From positions 1 through 64,000 of the forward strand of contig NZ_JAUSTT010000017.1 of assembly GCF_030812995.1 (NCBI RefSeq): DNA of 64,000 nt, written 5' to 3'. The position numbers and the translations under genes were made by a program. This document shows positions 54,247 to 62,841 of the stretch, piece after piece (positions within the stretch are counted from its first letter, which is position 1; each line of letters opens with the position of its first letter). A model generated the notes under the pieces. That model saw only the letters and a list, made by a program, of their open reading frames with translations. It did not search any database and was not told the DNA's origin. This stretch comes from Bacillus chungangensis (GTDB lineage: Bacteria > Bacillota > Bacilli > Bacillales > Bacillaceae_C).

Positions 54247-55649
54247 ATGAAAAAGCAAACGAGAAAACCAATGGTGCTTGCGGCGGCCTTAATTTTAGGT
54301 ATGACCGTCTTCGCACCGATACAAGCGGGAGCTGCCGAGGCGGTCAAAGAAGAAGTATATGAAATGGAATTGGAACAGCAGCAAATAAAAGGGAAAGTGA
54401 TGTTCCACTTCGATTATGAATTACATATGATCGGAGAAGATGGCAAACAATATCGCATTAGTTTACATGACTTCACGGATGAACAAATCGAGGGGATGGG
54501 CTTAGAAGAAGACGCTGATATTGTTGTAAAGGGAACAATATTAGAAAGTGAAGCGTTCTTCAATAGCTTTGAAGCGTATAAACGACTATTGCCTGAAGAC
54601 ATTACGGAAGAAGATTTAGCGAAGATTGAAGGCTTGTATAAAGAATTAAAAGAGGTTGAAAAGGGTTTTAATCCTGAAGTTGACGAAGAAGCAGAGGCTG
54701 GAGAGGAAGGTCGTGAGGCAAAAAAACTTGATGAAGAAAAATGGACATGCATGCTGGGTATTGGCACCATATCATGTGTGACAAGTAACCTTGATGAAGA
54801 AGATAGGGATGAATATGAGAAGATTTGGGATGCATATGTGAAGATTGGGGATGAAATATATGATATTCTGGAACCTTACCTTCCTGAAGAAGACCCAGCA
54901 ACGTTCGAGGAATACATGTCTTTCTTTGGAGATGCATTACAAGAAGAAGTTTCTGCAGAAGAGTTGGAGGAGCTTCAAGCTCTTTATGAAGAATATTTAA
55001 AGTTGAGAGAAAAGAATGAGGATGACCTTGCGTTTGAAAAGTTGGATGAATTTCATGACATTTTAAATCCATATATGAATAACCATAGTGTGCAGTCGTT
55101 TGAGGAATTTCTAGAGATGATAGAGCTTGACATCTCTGATGAAGATAAAAAGACTTTAGAAAAACTTTATGAAGATGTAAGAGCAGCTGAAGAAGCAGCT
55201 GAAAATGAAGAAGATTGGGATCTAGTACATGAAAAATGGCAACTGGTCTATGAAATGCTTGATCCTTATTATTTGGAAGAATTCGTTTCCAGACCATTTA
55301 GTGAAGTAGTTGCAGACTTTGAATTTGAGATTTCTGAAGAAGATCTAACAGACTTAGCATCTATATTTGAGGAAATCAAAGAATTAGTTGTCAATAAAAA
55401 TTATGATGCTGCTGATGAGATAAGGAGTGATTTTTACGATATTCTCAGTCCATACTTTGAAGATTCTGACCAAAAAACCCCTTTTAAAGCGCAGCACATT
55501 GAAATCAATGGCAAAGAGTTTAAAGTAGGAGCCGAGCAGATGAAAAGAAGAAAGAGGCTGAAGAAATAGACAAAGATAAAAACGCAGAGGAAGAACGGGA
55601 CACCTCGAAATCCGAAGATAAAAACGAATCTGCCTCTAAAGAAGCCTAA
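54247..55649 (+). pseudogene. Array gene 6: secreted acidic helical-repeat protein, frameshifted in the tail
   Basis: Signal and beta domain as in genes 4 and 5 (VKGTILESEAFFNSFEAYKR). The first repeat carries WTCMLGIGTISC (C-x8-C); the others open SAEELEELQALY, SDEDKKTLEKLY and SEEDLTDLASIF. The main frame runs to a TAG at 55567-55569 and ends in MKRRKRLKK. Shifting frame after the CAG at 55537-55539 restores an acidic Lys/Glu tail (EKKKEAEEIDKDKNAEEERD, then SESKA-type residues to TAA at 55647-55649) like that of genes 2-5. A one-base deletion (or two-base insertion) near 55540 explains this. The folded domains remain intact, so a shortened protein may still be made. Confidence 0.85.
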
Positions 55650-55653
55650 CACG

Positions 55654-55690
55654 AAAAAGCTCCTTAGCATTTCCTGCTAAAGGAGCTTTT
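55654..55690. terminator. Bidirectional terminator after the array
   Basis: AAAAGCTCCTTAGCA (55655-55669) pairs with TGCTAAAGGAGCTTTT (55675-55690), with one bulge. It separates the array from the convergent oxidoreductase gene. Confidence 0.88.
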
Positions 55691-55692
55691 AC

Positions 55693-56904
55693 TTATGAAA
55701 TATGCTGATGCTCTTTAAAGGCATGCGCAATTTTTTCTCGTCCCGTTTCAATGCCGGGATGGAACTGAATCGTTGCATTGCTGCGAACTTGTTTAACATA
55801 GGCCATAGCTTCATTTAGCCTTTCTTCAATGTCGGTGCTTTTTTTCATCTTTTTCACGATGGAAAGTCCGGCTAGGCTTCCTTGTGCTCTAGCAACTTTT
55901 GCACTTTCAATACCAGTTATGTTGCCGGCAACAAATAGTCCTTCAAGTGGAGTTTCCATTTGTTCATTATGAACAGGGACATGACCGCCGAGTTCTTCGA
56001 TAAATTGAAATGGACATCCAGCTACTGCTGCTAATTCAGCAAGTGGATAAAGTCCGCCTGCAATACAGACGAAGTCAACTTCAACCGTTTCTTCGCTTCC
56101 TTTTATTCGTTCTCCGTCTGGCGTCACTTTACACATCGTTACTGATTCAACTTGGTCTTTCCCATTAATTCGAATCACTGCTTTCCGAAGATGGATAGGC
56201 ATATCCCACATTTTCACACCATTCTTTGGGTAACATTTCAGTGCCATGTTTCTAATCCAATCATTTTTAGCTAATTTGCTTCCGAAACGAATAAGAGCTG
56301 ATGGTGCTAGATGTGCAATTCGTAATAGCGCTTCCATCACTTTTCGCGGGTGGCCAGCATCTTTCGTCACCGTATTGATAGCGGGCAAAGCCATACTATG
56401 AATAGCAATACCTGCCAGCTGCAATTCTCTCGCAATTGCTGCTGAAAGTACGTTGACACCAACGATCACACCTTTTTTTCCGACGCGTACTCTATGGACA
56501 TTTGTCATGACCTGGGCAGCGCCAATTGACATGACTCCAGGCAGCGTCCAGCCTGGGATTGGTGCTGGCACTTCGGCAGCTCCTGTCGCTACAAGCAGAT
56601 TGTGCGAAGTGAATGTTGTTTCATTTGTATGTACTTTCCAACCTTGTTCGATTTTTTCAATATGGTGAACAGATACACCGCATAAGATATCGACACCGAG
56701 CTTATAAGCATTTGTTGTTAATTGCTTTGTTTCTTCAATTCCGTTCCACCATACGCCATCAGGTTCTTGATGAAGCTGGCCGAGCAATCTTCCGCCAGGT
56801 TTCATAAATTCATCAATGACTACAACGGATAAATCCGCTTCTCGACAGGCGATTGCTGCCGCTAGTCCAGCTGGGCCTGCTCCGATAATGACAACGTCAA
56901 GCAT
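55693..56904 (-). CDS. FAD/NAD-binding oxidoreductase subunit (HcnB/opine-oxidase alpha type)
   Basis: 403 residues. N-terminal FAD motif VVIIGAGPAGLAAAIA, second nucleotide site GVIVGVNVLSAAIARE, and an ATGAAEVP element. It matches the large subunit of dye-linked amine/opine dehydrogenases (HcnB, OoxA, D-hydroxyproline dehydrogenase). The ATG at 56904, nine bases after GGGGG, is preferred over 56910. It overlaps the upstream ferredoxin-like gene by eight bases. The substrate is not determinable. Confidence 0.85.
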   Translation of the reverse strand: MLDVVIIGAGPAGLAAAIACREADLSVVVIDEFMKPGGRLLGQLHQEPDGVWWNGIEETKQLTTNAYKLGVDILCGVSVHHIEKIEQGWKVHTNETTFTSHNLLVATGAAEVPAPIPGWTLPGVMSIGAAQVMTNVHRVRVGKKGVIVGVNVLSAAIARELQLAGIAIHSMALPAINTVTKDAGHPRKVMEALLRIAHLAPSALIRFGSKLAKNDWIRNMALKCYPKNGVKMWDMPIHLRKAVIRINGKDQVESVTMCKVTPDGERIKGSEETVEVDFVCIAGGLYPLAELAAVAGCPFQFIEELGGHVPVHNEQMETPLEGLFVAGNITGIESAKVARAQGSLAGLSIVKKMKKSTDIEERLNEAMAYVKQVRSNATIQFHPGIETGREKIAHAFKEHQHIS

Positions 56905-57304
56905 GATCATGCGCCCCCTTTGTTTCGCCTGTCTTTTCTATAAACTCAGCATATGTTTTTGGCAAAGCATCATCTTGGTGCTGTTTCTTTAATGGACTTG
57001 GCTGTAACTTCCCGCTCTCGACAACCATGTCATTTTCAATTTCCACTAAACAGGAACGGATTCCTGGCTTCTGATTAACGGTGACACGACATTCAAAGCA
57101 GTGTCCAATATTGCAATAGATCCCTCGCGGTGTATTTGCTTCTTCCTGTACACGAAGCTTACGAATGCCATTTGCAAGCAAAGCAGCAGCAATTGTTTCT
57201 CCTTCAAAGCCTTGATAAGTATTGCCATCAAATGTGAAGTGAATTGTTTTGCGCCTTTCTAATTTACCTAAAATTGGATGATCTACAATTCGGTTATTCT
57301 TCAT
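56897..57304 (-). CDS. (2Fe-2S)-binding protein, HcnA-like small subunit
   Basis: 135 residues with a plant-type 2Fe-2S ferredoxin fold; ligands in CNIGHCFECRVTVN and the later RSC. It is the electron-transfer subunit of HcnA/OoxA-N type complexes and overlaps both neighbours (ATGA with the upstream gene), so the three genes are one operon. Confidence 0.88.
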   Translation of the reverse strand: MKNNRIVDHPILGKLERRKTIHFTFDGNTYQGFEGETIAAALLANGIRKLRVQEEANTPRGIYCNIGHCFECRVTVNQKPGIRSCLVEIENDMVVESGKLQPSPLKKQHQDDALPKTYAEFIEKTGETKGAHDHA

Positions 57305-57576
57305 GACTCGATTTCGCCCCCCAATGCTGATAAAGATACTGGACGAACTGGCGGTTGTACCTTTAGCGGAAGATCATGAGCAATCCCATTTCCTTTCACT
57401 TCTTTTAGGACAGCATCTATTGCTGTTCTGCACGTCCGTCCTCCACAATAGCCCATTCCTGCTCTTGTCCGTAATTTGACTTCACGAGCTGAGCATTGAT
57501 AAGTTTCAGCAGTATGTTTGATGTTCTCGAGCGTAACCTCTTCACATCTACAAATGATCATTGTTGATTTCTCCAT
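57301..57576 (-). CDS. BFD-like (2Fe-2S)-binding protein
   Basis: 91 residues from the ATG at 57576, which follows GTGGGAG. The BFD-type cluster motif has CRCEEVT and GYCGGRTC, four cysteines for a 2Fe-2S centre. In related proteins this domain is fused to the HcnB-type subunit; here it is separate. It is first in the minus-strand operon, and the ATGA overlap couples it to the HcnA-like gene. Confidence 0.88.
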   Translation of the reverse strand: MEKSTMIICRCEEVTLENIKHTAETYQCSAREVKLRTRAGMGYCGGRTCRTAIDAVLKEVKGNGIAHDLPLKVQPPVRPVSLSALGGEIES

Positions 57577-57703
57577 CTCCCACTTTCCCCTTTTTCCTTC
57601 AATTTCATAGATTATTACAGTGATTTCTTTCAATCAATATTTAACACATTATGTTTGAAAATACAACATATTTAGAAAGATGATAAAAATTTTTCTTAAG
57701 AAG

Positions 57704-57733
57704 TTGTAAAGTAGTTATCTGATCTATTATACT
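57704..57733 (+). promoter_or_regulatory. Promoter of the plus-strand flavoenzyme gene
   Basis: TTGTAA (57704-57709) and TATACT (57728-57733) with an 18-base spacer, about 65 bases before the start codon. The intergenic region is shared with the divergent three-gene operon. Confidence 0.6.
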
Positions 57734-57799
57734 GGCATGGAGAGAACGTCAGATAAAAAGAATCTAGGGTGGATGATTTTTTATAGGGGGAAGGAAGAA

Positions 57800-58978
57800 A
57801 TGAATACAGTAAATCATGCAGAAGTCGCTGTAATTGGGGGAGGAATCGTTGGTTGTGCAGTTGCTTACTATATCGCTAAGGCTGGTTTAGACTGCATGCT
57901 AATTGAAAAAGGGGATCTTGTTAGCGGTACATCGTCTCGATGTGATGGAAATATTACTTCAGTGGATAAGGACCCAGGTTTTGACAGCCAAATGTCTTTA
58001 ATTAGTCAAGATTTAGTATTAGAGCTTAATAAAGAATTGGAGATCCCATTTGAATATCGGGCGCTTGGAAGTCTTTTAGTATGTGAATCAGAGATAGAAA
58101 TGGAAGCGGCGGAAAAATGGGTAAAGAGTCAAAAAGAAGCCGGTTTGCCATTTAAAATGCTTGACCGCTCTGATATACGCCAAGAATCTCCTTATTTTGC
58201 AGATGATATCCTTGGCGGTCTGGAATGTACAACCGATTCACTCATTAATCCTTACTTGTTTTGTTATTCTTTAGTAGAAAAGGCGAAACAATATGATTTA
58301 AAAGTATACACACACAGAGAAGTGAAATCGATTACAAAACAGGACCACTTTCTTATTAAAACAAGCAATGGAAGTTTTACCGCAAAAAAAGTTGTTAATG
58401 CTGCGGGTGTTTGGGCGCCATTTATAGGTGAAATGCTAGGTGTTCATATACCAATTAAGCCTCGTAAGGGCCATATTATCGTTGGTTCTAGGCAACAGCC
58501 TATCGGCATGAGAAACGTAATGGAATTTGGCTATCTCATTTCAAAATTTGGCGGTGTACGCCAAGTAGATGAAGAGACAGAAAAATATGGAGTAGCACTT
58601 GTATTAGAGCCGACAGAGAGTCAAAATTTTCTCATTGGAAGCAGCCGCCAATTTGTAGGCTATGATGGTACAATTGATCTAAATGTGGTTAAATGTATTG
58701 CAAGAAGAGCGTTAAGATTTTTCCCGAAAATGAATGATTTTAATATCATTCGTACGTATACTGGAATGAGGCCTTGGACAGAAGATCATTTGCCAATTGT
58801 TTCACATGTCGATGAAGTGCCTGGTTTTTATATTGCTGCTGGACATGAAGGCGACGGCATTAGTTTGGCAGCTGTCACTGGAAAATTAATCGAAGAATTA
58901 ATTCGCGAGCAGACAGAGACGATCATCCCAGCAGAGCCGCTCCGATATAATCGTTTCCAAAAAGAAACGGTATCATAG
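57800..58978 (+). CDS. FAD-dependent DAO-family oxidoreductase (HcnC/D-amino-acid or sarcosine oxidase type)
   Basis: 392 residues. FAD motif VAVIGGGIVGCAVAYYIAKAG, CDGNITSVDKDPG region, and a C-terminal TGMRPWTEDHLPIVSHVD...AAGHEGDGISLA typical of DAO proteins. With the divergent HcnAB-like and BFD-like genes it forms a full set resembling HcnABC or the heteromeric hydroxyproline/opine dehydrogenases. The start at 57800 follows AAGGAAG; the 21-codon extension is rejected. It probably oxidises an imino or amino acid. Confidence 0.9.
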   Translation: MNTVNHAEVAVIGGGIVGCAVAYYIAKAGLDCMLIEKGDLVSGTSSRCDGNITSVDKDPGFDSQMSLISQDLVLELNKELEIPFEYRALGSLLVCESEIEMEAAEKWVKSQKEAGLPFKMLDRSDIRQESPYFADDILGGLECTTDSLINPYLFCYSLVEKAKQYDLKVYTHREVKSITKQDHFLIKTSNGSFTAKKVVNAAGVWAPFIGEMLGVHIPIKPRKGHIIVGSRQQPIGMRNVMEFGYLISKFGGVRQVDEETEKYGVALVLEPTESQNFLIGSSRQFVGYDGTIDLNVVKCIARRALRFFPKMNDFNIIRTYTGMRPWTEDHLPIVSHVDEVPGFYIAAGHEGDGISLAAVTGKLIEELIREQTETIIPAEPLRYNRFQKETVS

Positions 58979-59180
58979 ACTTAGATGGCAAAAACTTGAA
59001 AAAAAGCTAGGTAAATCGTACATAAATACTGGAAAATGGCTGCCCATGTTTCTATAATATATGTGTCTGATAAACGATATCATGAATGTTAGAAAATGCT
59101 ATGGGCAGCAAATTGAAAAACGTGCTATTTTTAGAGAATGAATTATTTTAGATATGGCATGAACAGAAAGGAATTTTATA

Positions 59181-60038
59181 ATGGAAAGAAGTCTACAAGC
59201 AGGGACGGTCGTAACATTAAATATTGAGAGGGAAGCACCGTTCGGATATTTTTTATCTAACGGAGAAGAGGACGTCCTATTACATCATAGTGAAATCAAC
59301 GAAGACTTTAACCCAGAAGAACCGCAAACTGTTTTTTTGTTTCAAGATCACCAGGGTAGATTAGCGGCAACGATGACGATTCCAAACGTCCAAGTTGACA
59401 AGTATGATTGGGTAGAGGTTGTTGGAGTTGAGCAGGATTTAGGAGTATTTGTCGATATAGGCATCCAGAAAGACATTCTCGTTTCAAAAGACGATTTGCC
59501 TGCACTTATTTCTCTATGGCCTGTAGTAGAAGATCGTCTTTATTGTTCCCTTAAAACAGATAAGAAAGGGCGTTTATTTGGGAAACTTGCTACTGAGGAT
59601 ACGATTAGAAAAATCGTTCAGCCGGCAACAAAAGCTGATTTTAATAAGAATGTGACAGCATATGTCTATCGTGTATTAATGGTTGGTTCACTTGTGTTAA
59701 CCGAAGAAGGATGGCTAGGTTTTATCCATCAATCTGAACGAAAAACAGAACCGCGTCTTGGCCAAAAAGTGGAAGGACGAATTATTGGCGTCAAAGAAGA
59801 TGGCTCTGTCCATCTTTCCCTTTTAAAACGAGGTCATGAAGCACAAGAGGATGATGCGGAAAAAATTTTAGCCTATTTAGACAGCCGGCAAGGTTCGATG
59901 CCTTATTGGGATAAAAGCAGACCAGAAGAGATCCAAGCTCGTTTTCAAATGAGCAAGGCGGCATTCAAACGAGCTCTCGGCAAGTTGATGAAGGAAGATA
60001 AAGTGAAACAGGAAAATGGCTGGACATATCGAAAATGA
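59181..60038 (+). CDS. cvfB: CvfB-family S1 RNA-binding protein (YitL-like)
   Basis: 285 residues: tandem S1-type OB domains (GYFLSNGEEDVLLHHSEI; VVGVEQDLGVFVDIGIQKDI; GRIIGVKEDGSVHLSLL) and a C-terminal winged helix (QARFQMSKAAFKRALGKLMKED). In staphylococci CvfB affects virulence-gene expression; in bacilli the role is unknown. It binds RNA. A GGAATT site lies upstream and a terminator downstream. Confidence 0.93.
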   Translation: MERSLQAGTVVTLNIEREAPFGYFLSNGEEDVLLHHSEINEDFNPEEPQTVFLFQDHQGRLAATMTIPNVQVDKYDWVEVVGVEQDLGVFVDIGIQKDILVSKDDLPALISLWPVVEDRLYCSLKTDKKGRLFGKLATEDTIRKIVQPATKADFNKNVTAYVYRVLMVGSLVLTEEGWLGFIHQSERKTEPRLGQKVEGRIIGVKEDGSVHLSLLKRGHEAQEDDAEKILAYLDSRQGSMPYWDKSRPEEIQARFQMSKAAFKRALGKLMKEDKVKQENGWTYRK

Positions 60039-60130
60039 GCCTTTATTGCTGTGAAAATCGTATAGTTTTAAATTTATATACATAAAGGAAAAACAAAAAC
60101 CATTAAATGGAACTAATAGGTCCAAAGAGT

Positions 60131-60160
60131 CCTGCTTCAAATATGGAGCAGGCTTTTTTT
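60131..60160 (+). terminator. Terminator after cvfB
   Basis: CCTGCT (60131-60136) pairs with AGCAGG (60147-60152) and is followed by a C and seven T residues. Confidence 0.85.
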
Positions 60161-60687
60161 ATTGAATTTTTTACGAAAATCCATCATATGTAAACGATTA
60201 CTTAAGCATCGGTTAGCTTTTTTAAAAGTTTCTCCCACAGTTTGTAGAAGGGGATATACCGAAAGACACAAGTTTGTTTTATACAGGGATACAGGAGATG
60301 TTAGACACTCAAGTTGAAAGAGGATCTACGTTTTTCATTTTAGGTTCTCTATAAAAAAAGAGAATGCCTTTTATCTGACGAGTGAGTTACACCTATAAAA
60401 AGAACAAAAACATCTGTACTAAAAGATTAGATATTTTGTAGGGGTTTGAATATGATCTTTCGTCTATTATTTGAAGGTATTTATTTTTTATATTTTCTGG
60501 GATATGGTTATTTAAAAAAAGTTGCAATCTACTAATGGGATGATAGATTCCATTATGGAAGTATCACTTTATGATACTAAAGAGGTTTTTAAAAATCTTT
60601 AGGTTTTCTTTAGCTTTTTTTTTTCTTTTTTTAAACTTTGATGTTTAGACTGTCTATGAATGGCAATTTGATGGAGGAATGTTAGGG
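60161..60687. other. Intergenic region before the D,D-carboxypeptidase operon
   Basis: 527 AT-rich bases. A near-consensus cre-like sequence, TGTAAACGATTACT, lies at about 60189-60202. A 27-codon hydrophobic frame (60452-60535, MIFRLLFEGIYFLYFLGYGY) follows AGGGG and could be a small membrane peptide. 60532-60571 resembles a repeat right end (TAATGGGA/TCCATTA hairpin, then ATGGAAGTATCACTTTAT). Confidence 0.4.
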
Positions 60688-61581
60688 ATGAAAAAGTTTA
60701 AAAAAATAATTCTTTTTCTTGTTATCGCAGTTATCGCATTTACTCTCTTTTTTAAAGTGAAAGATCCTAATATCAAAGCTAAATCAGCGGTGTTGATGAA
60801 TGCGGATACTGGAGAAATTCTTTATCAGAAAAATCAAGATGTCCCGCTTGCAGCGGCGAGTATGTCGAAAATGATGACACAGTATCTTGTACTTGAACAG
60901 ATTGAGGCTGGATTGCTTAATTGGGAAGAACAAGTTGTGATAAGCAGCCACTCAGCTGATAGTGAAGGTGTAAAGATCGACATTGAATTAGGAGATACAT
61001 TGACTGTTCGCGATTTATTCATTGCAACAGTAGTAGCATCTGCAAACAATGCTGCTGTTGCTTTAGCAGAGCATGTTGCTGGAAGTGAAGCGGAATTCAC
61101 AAAGCTAATGAATGAAAAAGCGGTAGAAATGAACTTATCGGATGAAACAAACTTTGTTAATGCAACTGGCTTGGAAAATAAACAGTTAGATGATGATGAA
61201 ACACAAATGTCTGCTTTAGATGTTGCGACATTGTCGTATCATCTCTTGAATGACTTTCCTAAAGTGCTAGAAGTGACGAGTCTGTCTCAATACCAATTAG
61301 ATTATGATGATATCGTTCTATATAGCACGAATGAAATGCTAGAAACATATTCACCTTTTTATTTTGAAGGTGTCGATGGATTGAAAACGGGATTTACAGA
61401 TGAAGCAGGCTATTGTTTTGCTGGAACAGCAAAACAAGGGGATACAAGGTTAATATCGGTTGTAATGGGAACAGAAGATGATGAGCAGCGTTTTATTGAA
61501 ACAAAGACTTTGCTATCATTTGGATTTAATAAATTTCAGCTTCCTTCGCTTCGAGCGATTGTGAAAGACCTATTTAAATAA
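60688..61581 (+). CDS. D-alanyl-D-alanine carboxypeptidase (short form)
   Basis: 297 residues. An N-terminal signal anchor (about 5-23) precedes the S11 peptidase domain with SMSK (SxxK), SAN (SxN, in VVASANNAA) and KTG (in DGLKTGFTDEAG). It removes the terminal D-Ala from peptidoglycan peptides. The usual C-terminal beta domain and amphipathic membrane helix of DacA/PBP5 are absent. The ATG at 60688 is ten bases after GGAGG. It is the first gene of a tight cluster with the sigma-like gene and a longer paralogue. Confidence 0.9.
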   Translation: MKKFKKIILFLVIAVIAFTLFFKVKDPNIKAKSAVLMNADTGEILYQKNQDVPLAAASMSKMMTQYLVLEQIEAGLLNWEEQVVISSHSADSEGVKIDIELGDTLTVRDLFIATVVASANNAAVALAEHVAGSEAEFTKLMNEKAVEMNLSDETNFVNATGLENKQLDDDETQMSALDVATLSYHLLNDFPKVLEVTSLSQYQLDYDDIVLYSTNEMLETYSPFYFEGVDGLKTGFTDEAGYCFAGTAKQGDTRLISVVMGTEDDEQRFIETKTLLSFGFNKFQLPSLRAIVKDLFK

Positions 61582-61657
61582 TCTAATCTTTTAGCCTAGA
61601 GGAATTACTTGGAAAATGTATCAATCATCACTTATTACAGAAGGAGGACCGTTTACG

Positions 61658-62824
61658 ATGAAAGATGAAGAGATGTATAGGCTGCTGAAAAAAAGCCAGC
61701 AAGGAGATGACCGAGCTTTTCATTTGCTATATGCCTCAATTTATCAAGATGTCTATCGAACGGTGTTTCTTCTTGTAGATAGTGAAAAGGAAAGGGAGTA
61801 TGTGTTAAAGGATATTTATATTCGGCTGCGTCAGGTCAAACTTGTTCAGGAAAATCTTCCTTTTCGTTATTGGCTTCACGGAATGATGATAAGAGAACTT
61901 AAAAAAAGAAAGCACCATTATAAAGGGTTTCTGTTCCGGTTCTTATCTAGAAAAACAACAATCTTTCAATATTTATCTAATCAGCAGCGTCAAATTATCG
62001 TATTTAGGTACTATCATCACTATTCTTTTCCGGAGATTGCGGAGCTGCTTGCTATGCCATTGAAAAAGGTGATCACATATCATCGTACTGCACTTCATGC
62101 TCTTCGGTTTGATACCATTGAAGGGGATGTGGAAGAAAAGTTGTGCCACGATCTTCACATGCGCGTCGAAGAAATTGAATCTTCATCGCCAACGTTAAAA
62201 AAAGGATGCAATACTAGAGTTGCTATGTCTGCAAACGAGAAAAGAGACTTTAAAAATCCTAGTAGTCTCAATATAGCAATTGCTCTGCCAACTCTAATAT
62301 TATCAGCGATTTTGATCAGCTTTTTTTTGATGGAATGGAAGCCGCTTCCTTTAGTGCATGCGAAAAAGGCAGAGGAGGAAATCCATGAATCAGCTTCTTT
62401 TTTAAGTGAAGTACAATGGGATCAATGTGGGAAGGATATACCAAATCAGTCTTATGATCATATTTCAATAGAATATAAGGGAAAAGATCCAGTAAACTTA
62501 CAAGTCCTAATCAATCCATATACGGATGAATTAGAAGGGGTTATGCAAGAAGCATGTATGTTATTAGAGGCGGATGTAATGTCGATGCCAGATAAACAAG
62601 TGAATGAAAATATTGCGGTGTTGATTGGTGATATGTATGGTAGTCTAGAAGGATACCATAGTACAATAGAAAAGTTGAGGCATCCGAAGCAGAAAACGAT
62701 GCTGATAACTTATAGTCACCAAGATAAAGCAAAACCAAGCTTTCAAGTGTTTCTTCAGGGAAATAAGATCAATGTCCGTCTTTATAAACGCTTTGAAAGT
62801 AAGGATGGTGGTGCTTTAAACTAG
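61658..62824 (+). CDS. ECF-like sigma factor fused to a membrane-anchored extracytoplasmic domain
   Basis: 388 residues. Region 2-like helices about 1-70 (LLKKSQQGDDRAFHLLYASI), region 4 about 110-160 (LSNQQRQIIVFRYY then a helix-turn-helix FPEIAELLAMPLKKVITYHR), a basic/charged linker, one transmembrane helix about 215-237 (LPTLILSAILISFFLM) and a 150-residue external domain (YDHISIEYKGKDPVNLQVLI...LYKRFESK). Sigma factors are normally soluble, so this looks like a sigma factor joined to its own membrane tether or sensor. The start at 61658 follows AAGGAGG. It is 17 bases from the next dac gene. Confidence 0.85.
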   Translation: MKDEEMYRLLKKSQQGDDRAFHLLYASIYQDVYRTVFLLVDSEKEREYVLKDIYIRLRQVKLVQENLPFRYWLHGMMIRELKKRKHHYKGFLFRFLSRKTTIFQYLSNQQRQIIVFRYYHHYSFPEIAELLAMPLKKVITYHRTALHALRFDTIEGDVEEKLCHDLHMRVEEIESSSPTLKKGCNTRVAMSANEKRDFKNPSSLNIAIALPTLILSAILISFFLMEWKPLPLVHAKKAEEEIHESASFLSEVQWDQCGKDIPNQSYDHISIEYKGKDPVNLQVLINPYTDELEGVMQEACMLLEADVMSMPDKQVNENIAVLIGDMYGSLEGYHSTIEKLRHPKQKTMLITYSHQDKAKPSFQVFLQGNKINVRLYKRFESKDGGALN

Positions 62825-62841
62825 AATGGAGGAATAATAGA

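Noticed and set aside
54668-55297. Long antisense frame under array gene 6
   Set aside because: A Leu/His-rich shadow of Glu/Lys codons with no ribosome site; similar shadows exist under the other array genes.
46593-55649. Possibility that the array is a CRISPR or phage tail-fibre cluster
   Set aside because: No direct-repeat/spacer pattern and no phage structural genes nearby; each gene has its own signal peptide.
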